The notes below the pieces were generated by a model. That model was not told the DNA's origin. It was given only the letters and a program-made list of their open reading frames with translations, and ran no database searches. Shown piece by piece: positions 23,215 through 34,044 of a stretch of DNA of 64,000 nucleotides; positions within the stretch are counted from its first letter, which is position 1; the number at the start of each line of letters is the position of its first letter. Both the position numbers and the translations under genes were made by a program. The DNA is from Coleophoma eucalyptorum (Eukaryota; Ascomycota; Leotiomycetes; Helotiales; Dermateaceae), in NCBI GenBank assembly GCA_026120035.1, contig JALRME010000033.1, positions 62,001 to 126,000 on the forward strand, written 5' to 3'.

Positions 23215-23589
23215 ATGTATCTCCCGCCTCTCACCGCGCCGCTGCTCTATGCGCTCCTGTCCCTCAACCCAGCCGCCGTCACCAGCTTGGCAAATCTCCC
23301 CGCTGGCACCACAGCCGTCGCCCGCCAAGCAGTTCCAAGCTCATCTCCAACGCCAAGTATCGTCAACGCAACGGTCAGTTGTCGCGAGGGCGAGTTCCAA
23401 GACCCTGACTTGGATATCGTCAATATCGTCTGCGGAGACTACTACCAATGTGGCAGTGGAACTGAGGCTGAACGCTTCGATCCTGATGGCGAGGGAGGAG
23501 AACTGGCTGTCTGGACCGCGACGTGTATCGATTGCAGGTCAGGACAACCGCCGGACCGCGCGAGCGGCTGTGTCTACACGCCCGTATAA
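23215..23589 (+). CDS. Small secreted six-cysteine protein, 124 aa
   Basis: Single exon starting GCGATGT. Residues 1-24 form a convincing signal peptide (MYLPPLTAPLLYALLSLNPA then AVTS). The mature part has six cysteines placed as VSCREGE, NIVCGDYYQCG, TATCIDCRSG and SGCVYTP, enough for three disulfides. It is acidic (DPDLDIVN, DPDGEGGE). I do not recognise the family; small size, secretion and paired cysteines fit the broad class of fungal effector candidates. Unlike the secreted genes further right, it stands alone. Confidence 0.65.
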   Translation: MYLPPLTAPLLYALLSLNPAAVTSLANLPAGTTAVARQAVPSSSPTPSIVNATVSCREGEFQDPDLDIVNIVCGDYYQCGSGTEAERFDPDGEGGELAVWTATCIDCRSGQPPDRASGCVYTPV

Positions 23590-25637
23590 TACCGGAAATC
23601 AAGTTGCCACTATACGACTAATATCAACTTGATCATCCCCACGAGGGGAAAAAACCGCCGTCTTGGCTGCTGTACTGCTTTAATGTTTATGGAATGTCAA
23701 TCACGTGTAAGATTTACAAAGGGCCGGCGTTTGCGTTGCCTCGCGATGGGACCAGCCGCGATATTATGGAGTTGGGATGTTTGCAGGGCAGGGACGATGT
23801 ACATATTAGGGCCTACTGCATATAACAAATCACAATTGAACATTCTGCAATGAATAATATTCCGCGTTTTTTAAACCACATGCGTAATTGGGGAATCCCG
23901 GTGCGGCCAAGCTATTCAAATTTTGTTCCAGAAAACCTTTTGAGCTGAACGCTGTTACATGTCGCGTGGCAGCCACAAGAATAATCCCACGCCAAGCAGA
24001 GGACTCTGGCAAGGTTGACGCACCCACCGTATTACGGCCGATCTCCACCTTAAGTAGATAATTATGCCAGTAAATGACCGATCCGTAGCTTTCATATATA
24101 AGAGGGTTATCACTACGGTTATTGTTTTGACTTGGAACCTATATAATGCGCTTTAGCAGTTGGCACAGTTGTAGCAATGATTAGAGCCTACCCTACTGCC
24201 GAACCCCCCCCCCCCCCCGGGTTCATCCTCTCCCCCCTCCTGTAGTTGAAGGGTTATATATTTTAATTATAGTAATTATTCCTATAGCATTAAATATCTT
24301 ATTGGCAGACAATGTAGCCAAAACTGTGAATTAGAAACTAGATAACCACAGAAGGCCCTTTAATTGTTCGATCATATTGTATTAAAGGTTGCTTTTCTTC
24401 GTCCTTATTCAAAAATCTCTTTATGATATGGACAACCCCCTTTTCGTTATAATAAGCTCATGCCATTCCCAAAAGAATATTTTCAAATGTTTGCGCAGTC
24501 TTCTTCTAAAACACTGTTCAGTGAACAACTCAGCAGTATATCATCTAAACTTCATGGTACCAGAATGTTCAAATGAAAATACATTTCTTCAGCAAAAGAA
24601 TAATATTCGTGACCTGACCATAAATGCCCTATGATTTTCAAGCCACACAAGCTAGACTTCCCAATGAGAAACACCAGGATGAAATTTGAACATGCCATTG
24701 CTTCTAGGACAGCTTGTGAATACTTTGAGGCCACTCAAGCGGCATTGCTTGCATGCCTATCCGACGTCGCCTATCGCTTCGTCATACAAGACGCTAAGCT
24801 ATATCGGGTATAGCAACCGGCGTAGAAGTTTACTCCGTGTTACCGCAATAGGAAAGGTGGCCATTTTAATCCGCTCTCGAAAGGTATGGCAAGTACCACT
24901 GTGTATGCCAGTAAGTCATCTTCGAGCCACAAGGAATTGTACCGTAAAGACCCAGAATTTCCTCTAGAATTTCAGAGCTCTCGTAAAGCCAAACTACTCT
25001 TCCCATTCAGTACTAGCTGGTTGATACGTTAATCAAGATGTTGACTGTTACTGGTGTTGCTGAACATTCATTTCCTCAGCACCGGAGGCAATCTGCGCAG
25101 CTTCTACCCTATCTGCTTCAGTGTGCTGATTGAGAGTACCCCATACATGTTTAACAACGAGTCCGGTCTTAATCAGGGCTCCAATAAGTATGCATTCAGC
25201 TCCGGAAATTTCAACTGTTTCGTTTTTACTGCTGAGACCTTTAGCAAATATTATGGCGATAGAGTCGATGACGGTTGATAGAAGATGCTAGAATTTGCCT
25301 ACTTATTCTCCGGCTTCAGTGAGATATATGTCCAATAACCAGGTCATACTTAGTGTGCGTTCAGAATTGTTTAGAATAATTTAAAAGAGAGGACACCAAT
25401 TTTGCTATTAGCTGTACATATACTCCAAAAATAGTCCGTGTAACTTTAACCACCGAATATAAACATGCCTGCTGTAACCAAGAGAACTCAAGATATAGAT
25501 CCACATAGCATCAAAGTCAAAACTATTGCCTTTCCACCACTGGTTCTTAAAGGGACTGAATTCATATAACGCCCTGTCACATGACCGCCTGCTTCAACGT
25601 GAAGCAGCTCTATTCTCTCGACACTTTCCTCTATTCT
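23590..25637. other. Intergenic; poly-C tract, possible coding remnant
   Basis: Two kilobases without a supported gene. A 15-base C homopolymer at 24204-24218 is flanked by GAA and a GGGTTC that pairs with GAACCC. An open minus-strand segment around 25033-25278 is listed separately. Confidence 0.45.
25033..25278 (-). pseudogene. Possible coding remnant or isolated exon
   Basis: On the minus strand an open stretch of about 80 codons reads like real protein (VIDSIAIIFAKGLSSKN, GAECILIGALIKTG, EADRVEAAQIASGAEEM) and ends at a stop. A stop lies just upstream and no start or confident splice site was found. It may be the last exon of a decayed gene. I do not recognise the family. Confidence 0.25.
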
Positions 25638-28158
25638 TCAAAAATTATCAAACCTCATATCACCTAAAGCCCATCCATGACCCTGAGTCCAATCAATAGT
25701 ATTTAACCAGTCAATCGTATCAGCATCTGGCGGCGCCAGCATTGGATCAGCCGAGAAATCTACCAGAGTGTCTTCCGTCGCCTGCACCGTCTGCGGCCGT
25801 TGAGGGGAGTCAATAACATGATCGATCACGCTCTTAACAACGGTCTTTAATCTTTGCGCAAGGGTATAATTCCCATCTGTGGGTCGAATCCACTCCAGGA
25901 AATAGATAAATACCGTCAGTTTCTGGACAGCCTCAGAGCGGGAGAATTGTAGTGCACTCTGCCCTCTGGCTTGCTTGAGTAGCTCAACACAGATCACTCC
26001 TGAACTTGGGATGCCAAAGCATGTAACCTATGTTTTGTTGGTGAAACTCGTGAGAATTCTTGGAGGAGACCTACGATAAAGTCGAAGTTGTGATAAAACT
26101 CAGCCAGCTGATCTCTTTTGACCCAATACATATTAGAGAGCTCGAGCATTCTAATTGCTGTGCTGAGAAGCCTTTGATCATTTGGAAAACCGCGAGCATT
26201 CGCTACTCGTTCAATCAAGAATTGGTTCTGCAGGTTAACGAGCATGAGGTAGGCTTGGTTCAACAACATTCTTCCGGTGCTGTCCTTTGGTGTCGTCCCA
26301 TACTCATAATAGTGAGTTCTAGATGGCAGTGAGTCATAGGCAAGCCGGCATCGATCAAGCAGATCTCTGATAAATAGTTAGTAGTTAAAACTTAGTAGAA
26401 GGGTGTATTTACTCAATCTGTTGCGAACTTATTGTCAGACCAACACTGAGAGCTACTTCAAGAATTTCCTCCCGACATTGACACAAAATCTGCATAGCTC
26501 GAAGTATTGTCACATTGTGGAGTTCTCCCTTTGTATTCCAACCATTAGAATATAGCTCACTACAAACCTTGGCCAACTCTTCTTTGGGTAGGTATAGGTC
26601 AACTTCAGAGATATCATACGGGAGCCGAAGAACTACAAATTTTTGGCCCAGGGAAACTGGCAATCCGTTCATCGAAGCATCGTGTTTATCTGTACAATAC
26701 ATTGCCGAGATCAGTCTTCTCTTGTACTCTAAAGCGGCTGTTATTTTGTTTGAATCATTGTCGAGTCGGTGTAAGCCCGCGGCCAATGCGCTGACAATAG
26801 TTCCTGCGTATCGCCGCCGAAGATGAAAACCTAAGATCGAAGTCAGTTCATGTTGTGCGAAAAAGGTATTGATTCTTACTTTCGTCGCCAGTGCAGAGAC
26901 TGTCTAGAATCAAGTTTGAATACATGAGAGCTACCGATATATCATTGTCTATGAAGATAGAGCTGTTAATAGGTCATCAAGAGATAAGAACCGTATACCA
27001 GAGAACTCACTTGTCTCCGATATCGTACACTACTAAAAGTCAGCACTGTGTAGTCCAGTAAAGGGGGAGCTTTAGATATTGAACTAGGGATATGATCAGG
27101 AGGCGGGAAGGACTTCGTACCGCCTTTATACATATATCAGCGCATTCCTTCATTCTCCAAGTTGACTGTTTTCTATCTCGTCCATGATTTTCAGGGGCAC
27201 TAAATCTACGATCATTGTCTGGGAGACAATGATATGCGTACCCAAAAAAGCAGAACAGCATTCCCAGCATCTCAAATCTTAAATTAGGTCCATTAAAGGT
27301 GTTCAGCCACTCCATCCCATCGTCCGGAGAAGGTGGAAGCGGTTTCTCCTCATTCTTGAATAGCGTTTCAGCGATTAGAGTAAGCTTCTCAGATGTCCTC
27401 GGCATCGAAAGCTGCTCCCCAAACGTTGACCACAAGCTAGCTACCCCGTGCTTGATCAACACCTCATTCATTGCGGTACGGTATTGCAATCCATATTCGT
27501 CCATGAAAGATTTGCATATATCATGACTGGGCATATTCCATAAGGCCATAATGACTTGTTTCATTCGGGCAGTGGATCCTGAAGGCCTGTTTCGCTCAAG
27601 AAGAGGCTGACTAAATGGCCATGGTGAAAAATGTGTCCTCTGTTCGTTGGTGTGATCAAAGAGATCGTTCTCTGTGAAGGCGGCAGTGAAACTTGTGGGA
27701 CCATAATATCGGGCAGATCTTGGTAACGAGTTCTCTGCTTCTAAGTTTCGATCATACCAGTCAGAAGTTTCAGCAGTTTCGCATATGCTCAAGGTCTGGC
27801 TTCTGTCAGCCTTTGAAAGACTGCAGGGTTGTGAAGTTGTAGAGCGTGGAGTATCGTTGTCTAAAGCTTGACTAAATCCCACAGCTATGAAGCGTCGAGA
27901 CTGGCCAGGTCTATCGTCATTTTGGGAAGATGCTTCTACAGTAATTCCAGGAGTTGATAGAGGACTCTGATCTACTATGGATCGTGCTCTTGTCATCGGC
28001 GCCGGGTGATAGATACACATAGCAGTTGTTTGCTTTCGGATGCATCTTCCACAATGCGGCCTCTTATGATCGCACGCCACCTTTAGCTTTCGGCACGGCT
28101 CGCAGCTTTGGGGCCTGCCATTCCGACGGAGGCCGATACCCCTATTGTCTGAAGGCAT
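25638..28158 (-). CDS. Zn(II)2Cys6 transcription factor with fungal-specific domain
   Basis: Nuclear regulator. The N-terminus carries the binuclear zinc cluster CEPCRKLKVACDHKRPHC then GRCIRKQTTAMC (CX2CX6CX6CX2CX7C). Exon 1 runs from 28158 to about 27110. Later exons join well: 26962-26880, 26830-26413, 26366-26075 and 26027-25638. They give LMYSNLILDSLCTGDE, AALEYKRRLISAMYC, NGWNTKG, MYWVKRDQLAEFY, FDFI/VTCFGIPSSGVICVELLKQ and FLEWIRPTDGNY, the hallmark blocks of this fungal TF group. The last junction (intron 26074-26028, 47 nt) removes an apparent frame break. The first intron (about 27110-27033) has no clean donor in the right phase and is unresolved. It lies downstream of, and in the same direction as, the oxygenase gene, which it might regulate. 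Confidence 0.82.
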
Positions 28159-28869
28159 TGCTGGTCAGAATTCCTGTCAGTACTCACGGACTTCGATAGA
28201 GACTCGGCCGTTCAGGAACCCAGGCCTGCGAACTCTGCGACGGAGATTGGGTGGTCGACTGGCTTAACCCTTTGTGGAGCACATGATCTGGAGTATCCTG
28301 GAGGAAATACAATATTCTTCGAGGGCCCTGCTGGGCGTTCTTTTCCTAGTTACAGGGCAATCCGCCAACCCGGAGCTCAAACTGGCTTATTCCGGTCCAC
28401 ACGAACTCCGGTGGCAATATCCCGGATTGCTTACTAATACTACAAGGGTTTGCTGTACAACACCGCAAGGCAATAACAAAAAAATGAATAATCTCATACC
28501 TCAAAGGTTATCACTGCAATAAAGAAGGCATTAGAATATATCTACCAATCCTACACATCATAGAAAGCCCCAGTAAGCGAAATATTATTCCTAGTATTAT
28601 CAAAGTAGCCATTATCTTTCTGTATTGCGCTTTCCCGTTACTCATCCGTTAGTAGCCGGGGTACTGCAAGGTCGACAAAAGTAGATGATTTTTCCATTCT
28701 ATGGCTGGCTGGTTTTTATATAAGAATCATCCTAATTATCGCGATATTGTATTTGTCTGCGACAACCAATTGAAAATTGCTAACAGACAGCTGATATGGT
28801 AGGTAGATCGTTCATAACAATGGTTCAAGATGCAGCATCAACTTCTCGTTGGTCACTAAACCTTAGTGC
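28159..28869. other. Intergenic upstream of the Zn2Cys6 gene
   Basis: Separates the oxygenase 3' end from the regulator start. Several CGG/CCG triplets of the kind bound by Zn2Cys6 proteins occur at 28380-28430. No gene is seen. Confidence 0.4.
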
Positions 28870-30255
28870 TTAAAGAATGGCTTCTAAGGTACCATTTTTC
28901 AAAGCGTCTTCATGCTTTTGTCTTTGGTTTTTCCGGCGCTGCGCCGTATACTATACATAATGTTTTCAGTAAAGATGTTGATTAGAAAGTAAAAATTGAC
29001 TGACCTCATTGAGATTGCGTGGTCCATACTTAGGTGGGCTGTCTTCTGAAGTGCAACATGGGAGGACCTTTGTTATATCAGTATAAATTAATCATTTGAG
29101 CATATGCTGTGGCTAAGACATACCGGTATCTCGACATCCATATTGAAGCTGAAGAAAAAGGGAATTGAATAGCGTTCGAAACTGGTGAGATTTCGTACAC
29201 GATGAACCGTCGAGACAAATATGTCGTTAGAAATCCTCTGGAGGAAATCGCCAACATTCACAACGAAAGTACCCTGCAGAGGCGTTGCAGGGATATAAAT
29301 TCCATTCTTGTTAAGGACTTCAAGGCCACCGAGCATATCCTGGTTTAAAATCGTAAATGCTAGGAATTGTTAATTGTCTTATAAAGGATTATCCCCAGGA
29401 TAGACTTACTCTCAAAATCACTGTGTGCCACAAGACTTTCCGGGTCGACCCCGTCTGGTTCTTGTGGTGGATAGTAGTTAAGAAGAATTGACGTATATGG
29501 GGCTGTGACTGTAGAATCGAAGTAGGTTTCTTCGGCACCCAGGCCCAAGGCGAATGTCTTCATCATACGACGAGCTAGTATCATCATTTGCCTCTGATAT
29601 TCCTCAAGTACCTCTCTGAAATGCGGTTGGTTTACGGGGAAACGATTATGTTGTCCCACACATAAAGCGCGCTGCTCGGGTGTCAATATTGGTGGTTCAG
29701 GGTCTTTGTCACAGTCATAACTATAAAGAAAAGATCCTTTCTTCTCTATAATGAACTACGTCAGTCATGTCCTGAACGGATGGCCGCACGGGGTTATTGT
29801 ACTTACGGACGATCCCATGAGGCGTTTTAGTGTAGTGAATATCGTATCCTCGAAGCGTCTCACTCTTAAAGACATAGTCCGCCATTTTGTCCTCAAGAGG
29901 TAGAGCATGATATTGACGCGAGACCTCGAACATCTCATCAACTAATTCTTGTGAAACTCCATGGTTTTTAATGTACATGAACCTGGACACGTTAGTCCTT
30001 GCATGATGAGTGCGCGAGCGGAGCAACCAACCCAACCTCTTTGCAGATAATAGCAATTTCTTGAGCTACACGTAAGCGTTCCTCGAAAGAATCACTAAAT
30101 ATACCTGCAATATCCACCACTGGAATTTCATCAAAAGTTTTAACAGCTTTATCTCCTGTCAGGATTTCACGCTTATTATTCCAGTTGTTATCTTTGAAGA
30201 AATACTCATACTTAGGCTCTTTAGCCTTCGTGGTTTCTAAGATAGTGGTTGACAT
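28870..30255 (-). CDS. 2-oxoglutarate/Fe(II) oxygenase, IPNS-like, 6 exons, 371 aa
   Basis: Exons 30255-30032, 29982-29807, 29745-29410, 29359-29124, 29067-29005 and 28950-28870 join in frame to 371 residues. N-terminal DIOX_N: IPVVDIAGIF, EVGFMYIKNHGVSQELVDEM and GYDIHYTK. Catalytic core: the HxD of the iron triad in LVAHSDFE, the distal His in STVHRVRN, and RYSIPFFF giving the RxS that binds 2-oxoglutarate. The C-terminal extension VLPCCTSEDSPPKYGP is typical of fungal members of the isopenicillin N synthase/gibberellin oxidase-like group. Substrate unknown. The divergent NCS1 permease 1.5 kb away makes a nucleobase or similar heterocycle worth considering, since thymine 7-hydroxylase is in this superfamily. 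Soluble, with no signal peptide. Confidence 0.88.
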
Positions 30256-31762
30256 ATTGTTGATTCTGGGATGACTTGATTCTGAAAATCAAGATGGTCT
30301 GTGAATATAATGCCACCTGTAGCACAGCTTGGTAAATATATTTCAGCTATGTTAAGACGGCAGGGAAACGAGGGCGGGGAAGGCGGAGGAATGATAACAA
30401 AGACCCATCAGAGCAATCATCTCACATCTTTATCTAAGAGACCTATCTGATCTACAGGCGAAACCCGTAGGTTGCTTATCGGACGTGAAGACAAGCCTTG
30501 TGGCACAGCAGTGGATGAAGACGGACATGGGCATAACCCCACTATTGAAGGCCCAAGACCGATATCTTAATGGCAGTCTTCTAGTACTTACCCCAGCCTA
30601 CCCGGCGGTTGGCGACATGCAATGATTACCCATATATGAGCTACAGTCTTGTCACGGCATTTCCTATTGCTTATCGACATACCAAGATGCTCCATTCGGC
30701 ACGGTACTTTTGCAACTTTCTATTATTCCCTCCTTAATCAAGCTATATTAGTTTCTTCGTGAACTATATACTATTAGATGGTTATTTAACTGTGCTGAAC
30801 GCCCACCTTCGTTACTAAATTACCTATCACAGGGGGATAAAACGATTACAAAATTATATAGTGTCGGGTTGTCCGACATAATCAAGTCACATAAAACAGC
30901 ACTTGGTTTAGTTTTGCCATATCTTCTGCTTATCTGGGCTTATCTAGAGATATCCGGGTTACCGGCAAATTATTATTTTGTGGACCCTTATGTTAAAATA
31001 TTCCCGGGGAGTCTAGTATAGATTTACCATGATTGCAAGATATTTTACCGTTGGTTGCCCGACCAGATCCAACCAGAATATGAAGCAACAACGCATAAAA
31101 TAGTTATTGCCCCAGAAAATGTCTTCTATGTTGTGAAATCCAACAGTAATTAGTCCTTATATAATAAACGAATAGCTCTATAAAACACATATCTGCTTGA
31201 GGAGAGCAACTCTTATTTCCGTGACCCTATGGGGTCCCCTTAGGAACCTTGAGATAAGGGTTTACGGACGCTGCGATGGTTTGGATTGGTTGTATACGGT
31301 TATGATAAAGCTAGAGTACTGTGAATTACCAGATTATCTTACATCCGATTGTTTGCTGTGTTAGGGGTATTAGGGGAAGGAGGCGCTAATCACGGCCAAC
31401 GGTAATTTTAGTGCTTACATTTCACCTATACTTATTTATTGACTGTAGAAAGCAATACAATAAAGCAAAATAAAATTTAGAATAGCTAGAACTTATAACA
31501 GCAGTACAAGAGACCCCAAATCTATAGATTATGCAAGTGATTATAAACGCCGAAGTTACTGACAGCCCATCTCAATAATCAAATGCTTCAAGACTGCACT
31601 GCGTCGTTTTAGTAAGGTGGGCCGTGTGTTATGCCCCCACTAGTGTGACTTATATATTAGATGAATAACACTCCCCGTATAGCGCTTTCCTGCATACTTA
31701 TATTTAAGGTACGCAGTATTGACTACCACCCAGCTCCAACGAGAAGAAGATAGCTCGCAGTT
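30256..31762. other. Divergent promoter region, oxygenase / NCS1 permease
   Basis: 1.5 kb of AT-rich sequence shared upstream by two divergent genes. A TATA-like ATATTTAAGG lies at about 31700-31709, some 55-60 bases before the permease ATG. No gene is seen. Confidence 0.45.
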
Positions 31763-33483
31763 ATGAGCTCCCTCGAACTTGGCCTACCAGAAAAGAAGGC
31801 AACTGCGGCCGCTGATCCTTTCTGCGATGTTTCGATTGGGGAGGTGGCACAGGTCGCCGCTGAGAAGCCCGTCAGAGAGTCCAGCGGTATTTTGGCCACT
31901 CTACGTTACTGCGAAGACTACTTGGACTGGAAGATGGGTGTTGAACCTCATGGCCCAGAGAGAATAACTCCCGAAAAGAAGAGGCCGGCGCCAATTTGGG
32001 TCATGGCTTGCATATGGAGTTCGGGAACGTTCTCGTTATCATCTATCACGCTGGGAATGTATGGATGGGAGTATGGCCTCTCACTTACGCAATCAGTGTT
32101 GACTATGCTTTTCGGAAGTCTCCTTGGAGCTTTTGTTGCTGTGAGTTGATTTAAATATATCTCGTGTCTTCACTCTGTAGACAGTACACGGCTTTGAAAT
32201 ATTTCTATCGATTTCTAACTTGTATGTAGGGATGGTGCTCAACTTTTGGCTCTGCAACTGGACTTCGACAAGTTTCCGTCTCCAGATACAGTTTTGGATG
32301 GTGGCCTGCGAAGCTCATCGGTTTGCTGAATCTGATCTCGCAAGTTGGTTGGGCAGCGGTTGGGTGTATCACTGGAGGTAATGCACTATCTGCTGCCTCT
32401 GACTATAACGTATCTCTTGTCCTTGGCGTTGTTATAATCGCAGTCGTGAGCTTGGCTGGTAGCTTTGGTGGGTATAAATCGATCCTCATGTTTGATAGGT
32501 ACTGGTGGATGCCGTTCGCTGTCATCTTCCTTATATACTTTGGTTATGTGGGGGCATACCAAGACAAGGGTTACAGCGCTCCGGCAACAATTACTGGCCT
32601 AACTAAATCGGGAGCTATTTTAGATTTCTTTGCGATTTACTACGGCAACAGTGCTTCATGGGCCACTATCGCTGCCGACTACTATGTTCACTATCCAGCC
32701 GACACGTCCAGAGTCAAGATTTTTACTCTTACTACCTTGGGGATCTGGCTCCCTATTTTTGTTACTTCATTACTTGGAGCTTTACTAGCAGCAGAGATGA
32801 ATGTTCGACCAGAGTGGTCAGAAGCTTATTATGACAAAGGAGTTGGTGCATTGCTGCTTCTTGTTGTTCATCCACTACCTTGGGCTAAATGCCTACTCGT
32901 TTTGATCTCACTTGGTGGAAGTATGTATATATCCTAATGAGAACTTACTCTAAGATGATTGAAAGCTGCTGACTATTAACCGCTACCAGTTGGCTTGAAC
33001 GTACTTTCCATCTACTCGGGAGCTCTCGCAATGCAACAATTAGCAAAACCTCTACAGGCTGTTCCTCGCTTTATATGGAGTCTTATCCTATTTGCCTTTA
33101 TGCTTGCCCTGTCGCTCGGAGGACGAAATAATATCTACGATTTCCTATCAAACATGCTCTCACTTTTAGGATACTATGACACTTGTATGTTCGTAATTAT
33201 CTTCATCGAACATTACGGTTTCCGCGGGGGTAAATTTGCCAACTACGATCTAGAGGCTTGGAATACACCTTCTAAATTGCCCATCGGATTTGCTGGTGGC
33301 TTAGCGTTCTTGTGTGGCTGGGTCGGAGCAATCCTGGGCATGGATGAAACTTTCTATATCGGGGTTTTGGCTACAAAACTTGGCGCATATGGAGGTGATA
33401 TTGGAAATGAGCTAGCATTTGTTTTCACCATTGTTTCTTTCTATCCACTGAGGTGGTTAGAGCTTAAGTATGTTGGGCGTTAA
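31763..33483 (+). CDS. NCS1-family purine-cytosine-type permease, 3 exons, 520 aa
   Basis: Plasma-membrane proton symporter of the nucleobase-cation-symport-1 family (Fcy2/FcyB type). Exons 31763-32140, 32230-32920 and 32990-33483 join in frame (introns 89 and 69 nt). The cytosolic N-terminus is followed by WVMACIWSSGTFSLSSITLG, GLRQVSVSRYSFGWWPAKLI (the SRYSFG block of fungal members), FFAIYYGNSASWATIAADYY, LGGIGLNVLSIYSGALAMQ, LGYYDTCMFVIIFIEHYGFR and a short tail LRWLELKYVGR. Length equals that of characterised Fcy-type carriers. Likely substrates are cytosine, adenine, guanine, hypoxanthine or related compounds, or B6 vitamers; the exact one cannot be read here. Confidence 0.9.
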
Positions 33484-34044
33484 TTGGCTATCAGACCAAC
33501 TGGTGATATAGGAGGTTTGTATTGCGTAGTAAGCATTTAATAGAGAATTAGCATAAATTATAATCTTTGTATACTTTATACACAGGGACATTTTATCATA
33601 TTAACTTTATCCATTGCTTTCCACTAATAGCACTTGTTGGAGAGCATATGTAGATATCGCTAAAGGTTCTGGTTGAGACAATCACTCCACACGGCGACGG
33701 AACACCATAAGGAGTGATTACCCCAATGGCTGATTTTATTAGTGTATGCACCTAAAATAGTGATTCTTACGTACCTTGGAACCTACTTGGAGGGTTGTCA
33801 TACTGTATGTTTGACAATCTAATCACATGATTAAGAGAACACATTTATTATCTTAGAGCTAGTGAAATCTGACTACCCTATTAATTGAACAAATTCTGGC
33901 AAGATATAACTAATTTATGTTTGCATTTGTCTTCAGTACGCACGTGATAGAGTAAATGGCAAGGTACACGAGGGAATAGTAAGCGCTAAACGCTATTGCC
34001 GCCCCTCCTGGAACAAAGAAATTGTGCCTCGATAACGTCCATCT
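33484..34044. other. Intergenic, no gene seen
   Basis: AT-rich spacer between the permease 3' end and the HET gene. Nothing beyond expected flanks. Confidence 0.5.

Noticed and set aside
25994..26080. Apparent frameshift inside the Zn2Cys6 regulator (two minus-strand frames meeting near 25995)
   Set aside because: A 47-nt GT...AG intron at 26074-26028 removes it and yields FDFI/VTCFGIPSSGVICVELL, which matches the family.
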